Assembly (NCBI RefSeq): GCF_000802965.1
Contig: NZ_JSAK01000017.1
Location: 101,781-165,780 of the forward strand
Direction of reading: 5' to 3'
Length of the DNA: 64,000 nt
Source of the DNA: Pseudomonas fluorescens
GTDB lineage: Bacteria > Pseudomonadota > Gammaproteobacteria > Pseudomonadales > Pseudomonadaceae
Shown: piece after piece, positions 1-8,567 of the stretch
Numbering within the stretch: the stretch's first letter is position 1
Layout of the letters: every line of letters begins with the position of its first letter
Translations under genes and position numbers: made by a program
The notes under the pieces: model-generated
Database searches by the model: none
What the model saw: the letters and a program-made list of their open reading frames with translations, nothing else
Told to the model about the DNA's origin: nothing

Positions 1-111
1 GCTTGCTCCCGCTCGGCGGCGTAGCCGTCGCAAAACCTGCACGCAACGTTTGCCTGAAAGAATGCCAAGGGCCGCTTCGCAGCCCAGCGGGAGCAAGCTC
101 CCTCGCCACAG
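1..111. repeat. REP-type inverted repeat pair, cut by the window edge
   Basis: Left arm (gcttgctcccgct) and right arm (agcgggagcaagctccctcg) are inverted copies of the GTGGCGAGGGAGCTTG family that recurs at 13131, 34995, 39995 and 48591. It sits just past the 3' end of the minus-strand exporter gene. Confidence 0.85.
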
Positions 112-141
112 GTTTTCCACGATATAAAGAACCGTTGGGTG

Positions 142-735
142 TCAGTGGCTCGGCAACACCAGATACACCGCACTCACCGCCAGCAACAACGCCATGATCC
201 GGTTGAACCAGCGCATGCCCGCCGGATTATTCAAGTAGCCGCGCAAGAATGTCCCGGCATAGGCCCAGCAGCCCACCGACAAATAACAGATCACCAGGTA
301 CACCGCAGCGAACTGCCAGACCAGCCGCGCTTCGCCATCGGCGACGAACGCGCCCATCCCGGCCACGCAAGCCAGCCAGGCTTTCGGGTTGAGCCACTGC
401 ATCACCGCGCCATACAGCATCGACGGAGCCCGGCCTGACTCCTTCGACTCAAGCTGCCCGTTATCCGCCGCCAATTTGAAGGCCATGTACAGCAAAAACG
501 CCACGCCCGCCCACTGCACCACTTGGGTCATGGCCGGCCAAAGCTGCAACAGTTCGTGCAGTCCCAGCCCCATCAACACCAGTAACAACACAAAACCCAG
601 GGTCGCACCGGCCACGTGCCGTTGGCTGGCGCGAAAACCGAAACGCGCCCCGGAACTCAACGCCACAATGTTCACCGGCCCCGGCGTTATCGAAGCGGCC
701 AACGCAAACGCCGCCATGGACATCATCAGACTCAT
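142..735 (-). CDS. LysE/RhtB family amino-acid exporter
   Basis: A 197-residue inner-membrane protein made of about six hydrophobic segments. The N-terminal signature TPGPVN (residues 17-22) in the first membrane helix is the hallmark of the LysE/RhtB family, which exports amino acids or similar small molecules using the proton gradient. The length is normal for the family. The ATG has a good ribosome binding site (AGGAAGTAGG) upstream. The exported substrate cannot be read from the sequence. It lies next to a MocR regulator on the same strand, and a second LysE gene is at 3243; whether the MocR protein controls either exporter is only an inference from position. Confidence 0.9.
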   Translation of the reverse strand: MSLMMSMAAFALAASITPGPVNIVALSSGARFGFRASQRHVAGATLGFVLLLVLMGLGLHELLQLWPAMTQVVQWAGVAFLLYMAFKLAADNGQLESKESGRAPSMLYGAVMQWLNPKAWLACVAGMGAFVADGEARLVWQFAAVYLVICYLSVGCWAYAGTFLRGYLNNPAGMRWFNRIMALLLAVSAVYLVLPSH

Positions 736-833
736 CGCACACCTACTTCCTGTCAGTTGAACCAGGCCCCAAGGTAAATGGCCCGCAGGTACGCGTATTG
801 AAGAAAACTGCCCTTCTCTCTGATACCCCAGCG

Positions 834-2165
834 CTAAGAGTAATAGCCCACCACCCTCTTCACTTTCACCAGGGCTTCGCGAAGTGAGTCCATGTCCACC
901 GACCCCAGCGCCAGGCGAATCGCGTGCGGCACATGGGTCGAGATCGCGAAAGGTTCGGCGGGCGACACCGACACTTGCTCGCGCATCAACGCCATGGCGA
1001 TCTGGTCCGCCCGCGCCTCTTCGTCCAATGGCAGCCAGATGAAATATGAATTTGGATGGCTGACGTAATTGAGCCCGGCCAACACCTCACGCGCCAAGGC
1101 TTGCCGCGCCTGTGCGTCCGCACGCTTCTGCGCCTCGAGTTTGATCACTGTGCCGTCCTCGAGCCAGGCAACCGCCAGGGCCGTCATCACGCCGGGGGTG
1201 TTCCAGGTGGTCGCCATGATCGTGCGTTCGAATGCCGCCACCCATTTTTCCGGCGCCGCAACAAATCCCACGCGTAACCCGGTGGCGACGCTTTTGGACA
1301 GACCTGAAACGTACACTGTTCTTTCAGGGGCCATCTCAGCCAAGGGCGCCGGTGCATCTTCAGCGAGAAAGGCGTAGGCGCCGTCCTCGATGATCGTCAG
1401 GTCATGCTGGCGCGCTATTACCACCAATTGTTCGCGTTGATCGGCCGCCATCACCCAGCCCAGCGGGTTATGCAGAGTCGGCATCGAATACACTGCGCGC
1501 ACCGAACGACTCCGGCAGAGTTTTTCCAGGGCCGGCAAATCAGGTCCCTTGTCGGTGAGCGGAATGGGCAGGACCTCAAGGTGCAGCGTTTCGGCCAGGG
1601 TCTTGAAACCGGGGTACGTCAACGCATCGGCGGCGATCACATCCCCAGGCTTGAGCAGCGTCATCAAGGTCACCGCCAGCCCATGCTGGGCGCCGCTGAC
1701 GATCAATACCTGCTCGGCCGGCACGCTCAACCCGCGCTCACTCAGGTGACGCGCGACCGCAGCCCGCTCATGCAGGCGTCCCGCGTGTGGCTGATAACGC
1801 AGGTGCGACTCCAGGTCTCCAGACAACGCGAGCTGGCGCAGGGCATTGCGCAACAGATCAGCCTGCCCTGGCAACGACGGATAGTTGAAATTGAGGTCAA
1901 TCATCCCCGCCGCGACCACGGACTGCGCGATGCCTTGCCCGGGCGGCAGAGAGGTTTCCCTGACGAACGTCCCGCGCCCGGTTTCGCCGCTGACCAGCCC
2001 CATGCTTTCAAGCTCGGCGTAAACCCGGCTGGCCGTGACCAGCGCCAGTCCATGCTCAGTGGCGAGTTGCCGATGAGTCGGCAGACGCGTACCCGGCGGC
2101 AAGCCTCCGGAGCGAATATCAGCGGCAAACGCATCAACCAGCGATTTGTAGCGGGAACGAGGCAT
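834..2165 (-). CDS. MocR/GntR-type PLP-dependent transcriptional regulator
   Basis: 443 residues from ATG 2165. Residues 1-70 form a GntR-type winged helix (PPGTRLPTHRQLA, then ASRVYAELESMGLV). The rest is an aminotransferase class I-like fold with PTLHNPLG (229-236), EDGAY (260-264) and the PLP-binding lysine in SGLSKS (Lys291). MocR proteins sense amino acids or PLP-related compounds and usually control a neighbouring transporter or amine gene. The start at 2165 places the methionine right before the winged helix; an in-frame ATG at 2240 would add 25 unlikely residues and overlap the divergent transporter start, so I prefer 2165. The divergent DMT exporter is the most likely target. Confidence 0.88.
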   Translation of the reverse strand: MPRSRYKSLVDAFAADIRSGGLPPGTRLPTHRQLATEHGLALVTASRVYAELESMGLVSGETGRGTFVRETSLPPGQGIAQSVVAAGMIDLNFNYPSLPGQADLLRNALRQLALSGDLESHLRYQPHAGRLHERAAVARHLSERGLSVPAEQVLIVSGAQHGLAVTLMTLLKPGDVIAADALTYPGFKTLAETLHLEVLPIPLTDKGPDLPALEKLCRSRSVRAVYSMPTLHNPLGWVMAADQREQLVVIARQHDLTIIEDGAYAFLAEDAPAPLAEMAPERTVYVSGLSKSVATGLRVGFVAAPEKWVAAFERTIMATTWNTPGVMTALAVAWLEDGTVIKLEAQKRADAQARQALAREVLAGLNYVSHPNSYFIWLPLDEEARADQIAMALMREQVSVSPAEPFAISTHVPHAIRLALGSVDMDSLREALVKVKRVVGYYS

Positions 2166-2239
2166 GTCGAGATGTATCCATGACAATTTTTTGATTGTAC
2201 CGATAGTCAGCCATACCATGGCTTTAGTGCAATCAAACA

Positions 2240-3151
2240 ATGAGCGTGAGCCAAATGGAACGGACTTCGAACGTACAAAACACGACGCTGGAAAGCAGCG
2301 CCAGCGGCTGGATCAACGGACTGATCGGTGTGGTGATTTTCAGCGGTTCGCTGCCTGCGACACGAGTGGCGGTGCTGGAATTTGACCCGGTATTCCTGAC
2401 GGTCGCCCGCGCTACCATCGCGGCGATTCTGGCCCTGTGCCTGCTGTGGCTGTTCAAGGAAAAACGCCCTGCGCGCCATCAGCTCGTGCCTTTAATCATC
2501 GTCGCACTGGGCGTGGTGGTCGGTTTTCCGCTGCTGACCGCTTTGGCGCTGCAATACGTGACGTCCGCGCATTCCATCGTGTTCGTCGGCCTGCTGCCTC
2601 TCGCCACCGCGGTGTTCGGCGTCCTACGCGGTGGTGAGCGCCCACGGCCGGTGTTCTGGATCTTCTCGGTGCTGGGGAGCCTGCTGGTGGTCGGGTTTGC
2701 CGTTGCCCAGGGTCTTACCGCTTCACCGCAGGGCGATATCCTGATGCTGCTGGCGATCCTGGCCTGCGGCCTCGGTTATGCCGAAGGCGCGAAGTTGTCC
2801 CGCACGCTCGGCGGCTGGCAAGTGATTTCCTGGGCGCTGGTGCTGGCATTGCCGGTCATGGCTGCGCTGACGCTTTGGCGCATGCCTGCGACCTTCGCCA
2901 ACATCAGCACGCCGGCCTGGTTCAGTCTGGCTTACGTGTCGCTGTTCAGCATGTTGATCGGGTTTGTGTTCTGGTATCGCGGCCTGGCCCAGGGCGGGAT
3001 TGCTGCGGTCGGACAATTGCAATTGCTGCAGCCGTTTTTTGGATTGGCGCTGGCGGCAACCTTGCTCCACGAGCACGTCAGCCTTGGCATGCTCGGGGTG
3101 ACCGTCGCGGTGATTCTCTGTGTGGCCGGAGCGAAGAAGTTCTCCCGCTAG
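2240..3151 (+). CDS. EamA/DMT family transporter
   Basis: 303 residues with about ten hydrophobic helices in two EamA repeats (roughly 17-145 and 160-300), the usual architecture of drug/metabolite exporters of the inner membrane. A second possible ATG lies at 2255. The gene diverges from the MocR regulator with only about 75 bp between the preferred starts, so one control region probably serves both. Family members export amino acids, purines or drugs; substrate not deducible here. The C-terminal repeat contains the typical GLAQGGIAAVGQLQLLQP helix region. Confidence 0.88.
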   Translation: MSVSQMERTSNVQNTTLESSASGWINGLIGVVIFSGSLPATRVAVLEFDPVFLTVARATIAAILALCLLWLFKEKRPARHQLVPLIIVALGVVVGFPLLTALALQYVTSAHSIVFVGLLPLATAVFGVLRGGERPRPVFWIFSVLGSLLVVGFAVAQGLTASPQGDILMLLAILACGLGYAEGAKLSRTLGGWQVISWALVLALPVMAALTLWRMPATFANISTPAWFSLAYVSLFSMLIGFVFWYRGLAQGGIAAVGQLQLLQPFFGLALAATLLHEHVSLGMLGVTVAVILCVAGAKKFSR

Positions 3152-3242
3152 CCACTGATACGCCGCTTTAGGTCCATGACTGTACGGGGCAAACCACCCG
3201 CCAGCCGTGATAAAAATACGGTACTTGCTACTGGAGCCGATC

Positions 3243-3863
3243 ATGGACCTCGCCACCCTCTCCCTTTTTCTCCCGGCCTGCTTCGCCCTGAACATGGCGC
3301 CCGGCCCGAATAACTTGCTGTCGGTGAGCAATTCGACCCGCTATGGCTATCGCACCGCGTGCCTGGCCGGGGCTGGCCGCTTGCTCGCCTTCGCCGGAAT
3401 GATTGCCCTCGCTTCGGCAGGCCTGGCGGTGGTGTTGCAGACCTCGGAATTGTTGTTCTACGGGATCAAGATCCTCGGTGCGGCGTATCTGTTTTACCTC
3501 GCCTGGCAATTGTGGCGCGCGGACCCCGGCGCAGAAAACGTGGTGAACAGTGCGCCCGTGGGCATGCTGGCGCTGGCTCGGCAAGAATTTCTGGTAGCGG
3601 CCGGCAACCCCAAAGCCATTTTGATCTTCACCGCGTTCCTGCCGCAGTTCGTCGATCCGACCCGTGCGATCACGCCACAGTTTGCGGTGTTGGGCGCGTT
3701 GTTCCTGATGCTCGAATGGATCGCCATCGCGGCTTACGCCTACATGGGTTTGCACATGCGCCGCTGGTTTGCCAAACCTTCGGGGAAGCGGATTTTCAAC
3801 CGGTGCTGCGCAGGGTTGTTGTCGGCGGCGGCTTCGGTGTTGCTGATGGCACGTCGAACCTGA
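3243..3863 (+). CDS. LysE family translocator
   Basis: 206 residues, six predicted membrane helices, with the family signature APGPNN at residues 19-24. ATG 3243 follows a GGAG box (ctggagccgatc) and is preferred over the upstream ATG at 3207, which would add 12 residues. Function expected: proton-coupled efflux of amino acids or homoserine-like compounds. It is a separate gene from the exporter at 142 and only distantly similar. A REP inverted repeat lies 8 bp after the stop and may end or stabilise the transcript. Confidence 0.88.
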   Translation: MDLATLSLFLPACFALNMAPGPNNLLSVSNSTRYGYRTACLAGAGRLLAFAGMIALASAGLAVVLQTSELLFYGIKILGAAYLFYLAWQLWRADPGAENVVNSAPVGMLALARQEFLVAAGNPKAILIFTAFLPQFVDPTRAITPQFAVLGALFLMLEWIAIAAYAYMGLHMRRWFAKPSGKRIFNRCCAGLLSAAASVLLMARRT

Positions 3864-3871
3864 GAAAACAA

Positions 3872-3957
3872 TGTAGGAGCTGCCGAAGGCTGCGATCTTT
3901 TGATCTTGATCTTTGAAAAACAAAATCAAAAGATCGCAGCCTTCGGCAGCTCCTACA
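3872..3957. repeat. REP inverted repeat pair (TGTAGGAGCTGCCG family)
   Basis: Left arm tgtaggagctgccgaaggct and its reverse complement at 3930-3957 flank a short A/T-rich centre, giving a long hairpin. It sits between the LysE gene and ada. Confidence 0.92.
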
Positions 3958-4032
3958 GGGGATCGCGGAGAACTGGAATTCGCTGTCGATTTTTCGGTGG
4001 AGGCTGCCGATGTCGCGTTCTATGCTGGGCCC

Positions 4033-5115
4033 ATGAACTTATTCAGCACGCTCCTGCCCACCCGCGCCGAGATGGTCCGCGCCATGCTCGAACGAGACAC
4101 CGCCTACGAGGGGGTGTTTTTTACCGCGGTCAAGACCACCGGTATTTTCTGCCGCCCCGGTTGCACCGCACGCAGCCCGAAACCGGAAAATGTCGAGTTC
4201 TTCGCCCATGCCGATGAATGCCTGGCGGCGGGTTACCGCGCTTGCCTGCGTTGCAAACCCATGGACGCCGCCGCCATTGCGCCGGGCTGGGTACAGAAGC
4301 TGCTGAAGTCGGTAGATGCGGATCCCGAGCAACGCTGGACCGACGCCCAGTTACTGGCCGAAGGCATCGAACCGCTGAAACTGCGGCGCTGGTTCAAACA
4401 GCATTTCGGCATGACCTTTCACGCCTGGCTGCGTACTCGGCGCCTTGGCATGGCGTTGGGCGGGATCAAACAGGGCAATTCCATCGACCACGTGGCATTC
4501 GACTCCGGCTATGAATCCCTGAGCGGTTTTCGCGATGCCTTTCAGAAATCTTTCCACATCACCCCCGGCCGCGCCGCCAACAGTGAGCCGTTGCTGTTTA
4601 CGCGCCTGACCACACCGCTGGGACCGATGATCGCCATGGCCGAGCGTCGTGGGCTGGTGTTGCTGGAGTTTCTCGACCAGCCCAGCCTGACCCGTGAAGT
4701 GGAAGCACTGCAGAACCGTTTCGGTTACGCGGTGGCGCCGGGGCACAACGGGCATTTGCAGAAAATCGAAGTACAACTGAGCGAGTACTTCGCAGGCGAA
4801 CGAACCGAATTCAGCGTTGCCCTGCACATGCCGGGTAGCGAGTTCTCCCGCCAGGTGTGGGCCGAACTGGCAAAAATCCCCTATGGGCAGACCACCACTT
4901 ACGGCGCGATTGCCGCCCTTCTGGGCAAACCCGGCGCCAGTCGCGCAGTGGGGTTGGCCAACGGTCACAACCGCCTCTCGATTGTGCTGCCCTGCCATCG
5001 CGTGATTGGCGCTGACGGCTCGCTGACCGGCTACGCTGGAGGCCAACCGCGCAAGGCGTTTCTGCTCAGGCTGGAGAACGCGGCGGTGCAGATCACTCAA
5101 CAACTCGCATTCTGA
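4033..5115 (+). CDS. ada: Bifunctional transcriptional activator / O6-methylguanine-DNA methyltransferase Ada
   Basis: 360 residues. Residues 20-80 are the Ada zinc domain with four cysteines Cys40, Cys44, Cys71 and Cys74 (GIFCRPGC ... CLRCKP), the first being the methylphosphotriester acceptor. An AraC-type helix-turn-helix follows (about 95-180), then the methyltransferase domain with the acceptor Cys321 in PCHRV. Cys321 has the same number as in E. coli Ada, so the domain spacing is essentially identical. Start chosen at 4033 because the reading frame upstream runs into the REP element. It probably activates itself and the alkA-type gene 850 bp downstream, as in the classical adaptive response to methylating agents. 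Confidence 0.95.
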   Translation: MNLFSTLLPTRAEMVRAMLERDTAYEGVFFTAVKTTGIFCRPGCTARSPKPENVEFFAHADECLAAGYRACLRCKPMDAAAIAPGWVQKLLKSVDADPEQRWTDAQLLAEGIEPLKLRRWFKQHFGMTFHAWLRTRRLGMALGGIKQGNSIDHVAFDSGYESLSGFRDAFQKSFHITPGRAANSEPLLFTRLTTPLGPMIAMAERRGLVLLEFLDQPSLTREVEALQNRFGYAVAPGHNGHLQKIEVQLSEYFAGERTEFSVALHMPGSEFSRQVWAELAKIPYGQTTTYGAIAALLGKPGASRAVGLANGHNRLSIVLPCHRVIGADGSLTGYAGGQPRKAFLLRLENAAVQITQQLAF

Positions 5116-5143
5116 TCCCCCATTTCAAAAGGAAGAACGCTTG

Positions 5144-5956
5144 ATGGCCAGGCTCGACGATCAACTGCACACACTGCACCAGGACGGTCTGCTGATCCTC
5201 ACCAATGTCGCCGATGCCGCCGGGGCGCGACTGGTGGAACAACTGGGCAACAAGGCTGTGGCTACCAGCAGCGCAGCGGTGGCCTGGGTCCATGGTTATC
5301 CGGACGGCAACACCCTGCCCCTTGAGCGTCTGGTGTCGACGGTCGAATCCATTGCACGGGTTATCTCGGTGCCGTTGACCGTGGACATCGAGGCTGGCTA
5401 TTCCGATGACCTGGCACGGGTTGCCGAAGTGGTGGACGCGGTCATTGTCGCCGGTGCGGTCGGGATCAATATCGAGGACGGCGCCGCGTCGCCTGAATTG
5501 CTGGTGTGCAAAATTGAAACCGCCCGCAAGGTTGCCGCTCGCCGCAACGTGAATTTGTTTATCAACGCACGCACCGATGTCTACCTCAGAAACCTGGTCC
5601 CCGCCGAAGATCGCGTGGCCGAAACCCTCAGGCGTGCTGCGCTGTATCAGGCGGCGGGCGCCAACGGCTTGTTTGCGGCGGGCGTGACATCGGAGTACGA
5701 AATCGCAGCGCTGTGCCGGGGCACTACGCTGCCAGTCAATGTCCTCGGTTTTCCCGGCCTGCCGTCGCCTGAAGAACTGAAAACACTTGGCGTGCGCCGT
5801 TTGAGTGCCGGTTCGGGCCTCGCCGAGTTCATGTATGGCGCCATGGCCACTTTGGCGAAAAACTTTTTGCAAACCGGCAAGCTCGACAGCCACGATCTCA
5901 AGGCTTTCACTTATGGCGAAGTCAACGCGCTGCTGAAGCCGCCCGGAAAAGCCTGA
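5144..5956 (+). CDS. Isocitrate lyase / PEP mutase family protein
   Basis: 270 residues of the PEP mutase/isocitrate lyase superfamily barrel: VDIEAGY, NIEDG and INARTD are the metal- and substrate-binding segments. A GGAAGAA ribosome site precedes ATG 5144 (a TTG lies one codon earlier). These enzymes cleave or form C-C or C-P bonds in 2-oxoacid derivatives (2-methylisocitrate, oxaloacetate, phosphonopyruvate), but the specific reaction cannot be assigned. It lies 28 bp after ada and 4 bp before the glycosylase gene, so it is almost certainly cotranscribed with two DNA alkylation-repair genes, which is functionally puzzling. Confidence 0.85.
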   Translation: MARLDDQLHTLHQDGLLILTNVADAAGARLVEQLGNKAVATSSAAVAWVHGYPDGNTLPLERLVSTVESIARVISVPLTVDIEAGYSDDLARVAEVVDAVIVAGAVGINIEDGAASPELLVCKIETARKVAARRNVNLFINARTDVYLRNLVPAEDRVAETLRRAALYQAAGANGLFAAGVTSEYEIAALCRGTTLPVNVLGFPGLPSPEELKTLGVRRLSAGSGLAEFMYGAMATLAKNFLQTGKLDSHDLKAFTYGEVNALLKPPGKA

Positions 5957-5960
5957 ACCC

Positions 5961-6578
5961 ATGCCGGACGATTACCTGCACGCCACTGAGTTTTTAGCGT
6001 CCCTTGATGAGGACTGGCGCCGACACATCGCTGCCATCGGCCCCTGCCTGCATCAACCCCACGCCGCCCGTGATCCCTATGAGTCACTGGTGCGGGCGAT
6101 TGCCTACCAGCAGCTGCACGCCAAGGCCGGGGATGCGATTGTCGGCCGGTTGCTGGCGTTGTACCCGTCGGTGTCGTTTCCACGGCCTGAGCAGATTGTG
6201 GCCACGGATTTTGATCGATTGCGCAGTTGCGGCTTTTCCGCCAGCAAGATCGCAACCATTCAAGGCATCGCCCAGGCAGCATTGGATGGTGTGGTCCCGG
6301 ATTACGCCACGGCGCTGGCCATGGACGATGAGGCGCTGATCGAACGCCTGATCACCTTGCGCGGTGTAGGCCGCTGGACTGTGGAGATGCTATTGATCTA
6401 CAGCCTGGAGCGACCGGATATTTTACCGGCCGATGACTTTGGGGTGCGTGAAGGCTATCGCCGGTTCAAGGGGCTGGAGGTGCAGCCAACGCGTAAGCAA
6501 ATGATTGAAATTGGCTTGGCGTGGAGTCCGTTTCGGACAGTGGCTTCCTGGTATTTGTGGCGAGTGCCCAGCCGATAG
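5961..6578 (+). CDS. alkA: DNA-3-methyladenine glycosylase, AlkA type (HhH-GPD)
   Basis: 205 residues, shorter than E. coli AlkA (282) because the N-terminal domain is missing, as in many proteobacterial homologues. The helix-hairpin-helix LRGVGRWTVEMLL (about 133-145) and the following ADDFGVREG carry the catalytic aspartate (Asp158/159). It removes 3-methyladenine and other alkylated bases. The ATG is 4 bp after the stop of the PEP-mutase-like gene, so translation is likely coupled. Together with ada this makes a complete inducible repair operon. Confidence 0.92.
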   Translation: MPDDYLHATEFLASLDEDWRRHIAAIGPCLHQPHAARDPYESLVRAIAYQQLHAKAGDAIVGRLLALYPSVSFPRPEQIVATDFDRLRSCGFSASKIATIQGIAQAALDGVVPDYATALAMDDEALIERLITLRGVGRWTVEMLLIYSLERPDILPADDFGVREGYRRFKGLEVQPTRKQMIEIGLAWSPFRTVASWYLWRVPSR

Positions 6579-6593
6579 ACCGCGTTATCGTTC

Positions 6594-6669
6594 ATCGCGA
6601 GCAGGCTCGCTCCCACAGGGGCTCTCTGAACACCGAAGACCCAATGTGGGAACGAGCCTGCTCGCGAAG
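6594..6669. repeat. REP inverted repeat pair (GTGGGAGCGAGCCTGCTCGCG family)
   Basis: Arms catcgcgagcaggctcgctc (from 6594) and tgtgggaacgagcctgctcg (from 6645) are inverted copies. It follows the alkA stop. The left arm and its flank match the solitary REP at 59937-59980 exactly in inverted orientation over 44 bp. Confidence 0.88.
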
Positions 6670-6776
6670 CCTTCAGTCCATTCACCGCTCACCCAACTGT
6701 TCATCACCCTCGCTAATGGTCAATGACGCCACCTGGTTTGAGGCGCATGGTAAATCCTCAATCGGAGGGACTCGCG

Positions 6777-7181
6777 ATGCTCAACACACTCAAACACATC
6801 AACTCAACTTCAGCATTCAACCGTTGGGCCGGCTTCGACGTCACCCGCGCCGAAAGGGGTGAAGCGGAACTCATCATGGCTTTTCGCGAAACCGACATGG
6901 CGCAGTATGCGGGTTTCCTGCATGCCGGGCTTATTGGTGCATTGCTCGATACGGCCTGTGGCTTTGCTGCGGGAACGGTGGCCGGTAACGTGTTGGCATC
7001 GCACTTTTCAGTCAACTGCCTGGCGCCGGCGGTCGGTGAAGTTTTCATTGCTCGGGGGCGCGTGGTGAAGGCAGGCAAAAAGCAGGTATTTGCCCATGCC
7101 GAGTTGTTCGCGCAAACCGGAGATCAACTGAAACTGGTGGCGACCGGCGAAGCGATTTTGGTGCCTGTCGAGGAGCGCTGA
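6777..7181 (+). CDS. PaaI-type hotdog-fold thioesterase
   Basis: 134 residues. ATG 6777 follows a GGAGG site at the right distance; the longer frame from 6723 is rejected. The hotdog fold is recognisable by HAGLIGALLDTACGFAA and the strand LASHFSVNCLAPA ending in a G/V-rich hairpin, matching PaaI/YiiD-like acyl-CoA thioesterases that hydrolyse aryl- or acyl-CoA esters in the cytosol. It appears to be a single-gene unit or the first gene of a pair with the GFA protein 45 bp downstream. Confidence 0.85.
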   Translation: MLNTLKHINSTSAFNRWAGFDVTRAERGEAELIMAFRETDMAQYAGFLHAGLIGALLDTACGFAAGTVAGNVLASHFSVNCLAPAVGEVFIARGRVVKAGKKQVFAHAELFAQTGDQLKLVATGEAILVPVEER

Positions 7182-7226
7182 CGGTCTAGTCTATCCTGGG
7201 CTCGTTCAAGTTAGCCGGAGATCCCC

Positions 7227-7715
7227 ATGCACCTCGAAGGTTCCTGCCATTGCGGCGCGGTGTCGTTCAGCCTGACCAGCGCCCACCCCTACCCTTATCA
7301 ACGCTGCTACTGCTCGATTTGCCGCAAGACCCAGGGCGGTGGCGGTTATGCGATCAACATTGCCGGTGATGCCAACAGCCTGAAAGTACGTGGGCGCAAG
7401 AATATTGCGATTTACCATGCGCTGCTCAAAGGCGAAGGCGAGAAACGCGCGCACCGCAGCAGTGCCGAGCGACATTTCTGTTCGATGTGCGGTTCTGGTT
7501 TATGGTTATTCAGCCCCGAATGGCCGGAGCTGATCCACCCGTTTGCTTCCGCCATCGACACCCCGCTGCCGGTGCCGCCGGAACATACGCATTTGCTGCT
7601 GGATTCCAAGGCCCCCTGGGTGGAAGCCGAAGTGAGGCATGGCGATAAACAGTTCGACGCTTATCCCGAAGAGTCCATTGCCGAATGGCATGAACGTCTG
7701 GGATTGAGCCGTTAA
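7227..7715 (+). CDS. GFA family (glutathione-dependent formaldehyde-activating enzyme-like) zinc protein
   Basis: 162 residues. Cysteines at 7 and 9 (CHCGAV), 27, 29 and 32 (CYCSIC), and 85 and 88 (CSMCG) are the conserved two-zinc-site ligands of the GFA/CENP-V fold. An SD-like CGGAG lies before the ATG. The family name derives from the Paracoccus Gfa enzyme, which couples glutathione to formaldehyde, but most bacterial members have no proven activity, so only the fold is certain. Confidence 0.9.
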   Translation: MHLEGSCHCGAVSFSLTSAHPYPYQRCYCSICRKTQGGGGYAINIAGDANSLKVRGRKNIAIYHALLKGEGEKRAHRSSAERHFCSMCGSGLWLFSPEWPELIHPFASAIDTPLPVPPEHTHLLLDSKAPWVEAEVRHGDKQFDAYPEESIAEWHERLGLSR

Positions 7716-7719
7716 AGCA

Positions 7720-7799
7720 AAGATCGCAGCCTTCGGCAGCTCCTACATGGGATCGCGTTTCAATGTAAGAGCTGCCGCAGGCTGCGATCTTTTGATCTT
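7720..7799. repeat. REP inverted repeat pair (TGTAGGAGCTGCCG family)
   Basis: Arms agatcgcagccttcggcagc and gagctgccgcaggctgcgat are inverted around a 22-bp centre. It lies between two convergent genes (GFA and miaE) and may act as a shared transcription end. Confidence 0.9.
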
Positions 7800-8407
7800 T
7801 ACGCCGCTACGGGCACACCACTGTGGAACCGAAACTCCACATCCGGCGACTCGATCAACTCCTGCTCGGCGGCGCGAACCTTGTCGATTACCTGAGCAAT
7901 GTCCTTGGCATCACCATACTGATACGCCAGTTTCAGATAACCCTGGAAGTGCCGCGCTTCACTTTTCAGCAGGCCGAAGTAGAACTTGCCCAGTTCTTCG
8001 TCCAAATGCGGCACCAACGCTTCGAAACGCTCGCAACTGCGGGCCTCGATGAACGCGCCAACCACCAGCGTATCCACCAGTTTGACCGGCTCGTGGCTGC
8101 GGACCACTTTGCGCAGACCCGAGGCGTAACGTCCGGCGGACAGCTGACGCAACTCAATCTTGCGTCTTTTCATCAGGCGCATGACCTGCTCGTGGTGCAC
8201 CAGCTCTTCCCGGGCCAGACGCGACATCATGTTGATCAGATCGACGTGGGAGTGATATTTGGCAATCAGGCTAAGCGCCGTGCTGGCCGCCTTGAACTCG
8301 CAATTCTTGTGGTCGATCAGCAAGGTGTCCTGATCGGCCAGAGCGGCTTGAACCCAGCCATCGGGGGTGCGGCAGCCGAGGAACTCGTGAATTTCGGGAA
8401 GGATCAT
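7799..8407 (-). CDS. miaE: tRNA-(ms2io6A)-hydroxylase MiaE
   Basis: 202 residues from ATG 8407 (the open frame continues upstream but without similarity). Ferritin-like four-helix bundle with the diiron ligands in NCEFKA (Glu37), REELVHHE (Glu68, His71), EARSC (Glu121) and SEARHF (Glu150, His153). MiaE hydroxylates the isopentenyl side chain of ms2i6A37 in tRNAs reading UNN codons using O2. Length is normal. It is divergent from the stress-protein gene, with the ANR box between them. Confidence 0.93.
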   Translation of the reverse strand: MILPEIHEFLGCRTPDGWVQAALADQDTLLIDHKNCEFKAASTALSLIAKYHSHVDLINMMSRLAREELVHHEQVMRLMKRRKIELRQLSAGRYASGLRKVVRSHEPVKLVDTLVVGAFIEARSCERFEALVPHLDEELGKFYFGLLKSEARHFQGYLKLAYQYGDAKDIAQVIDKVRAAEQELIESPDVEFRFHSGVPVAA

Positions 8408-8484
8408 GGGGCTCACGGATAAATGGGTATAAAACGAAGGGCGCCGATTATACCGGCCTGCCCGAAGACCACCAGTCACCACCG

Positions 8485-8498
8485 TTGATATGCATCAA
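8485..8498 (+). promoter_or_regulatory. ANR/FNR box with associated -10 element
   Basis: TTGATATGCATCAA is a perfect TTGAT-N4-ATCAA box. A TATAGT -10 hexamer at 8522-8527 would place the start near 8534, so the box is centred near -42, the class II activator position. This predicts activation of the universal stress protein gene under low oxygen. Confidence 0.85.
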
Positions 8499-8567
8499 GT
8501 CGCCGAACGCCCGCCAGCAACTATAGTTGTGCAACGCCATGCTTTTAAATTTCAGGAGATCCCGATC

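Noticed and set aside
3913..4032. Upstream extension of ada
   Set aside because: The extra 40 codons begin inside a REP element and have no similarity to Ada; the domain starts normally at 4033.
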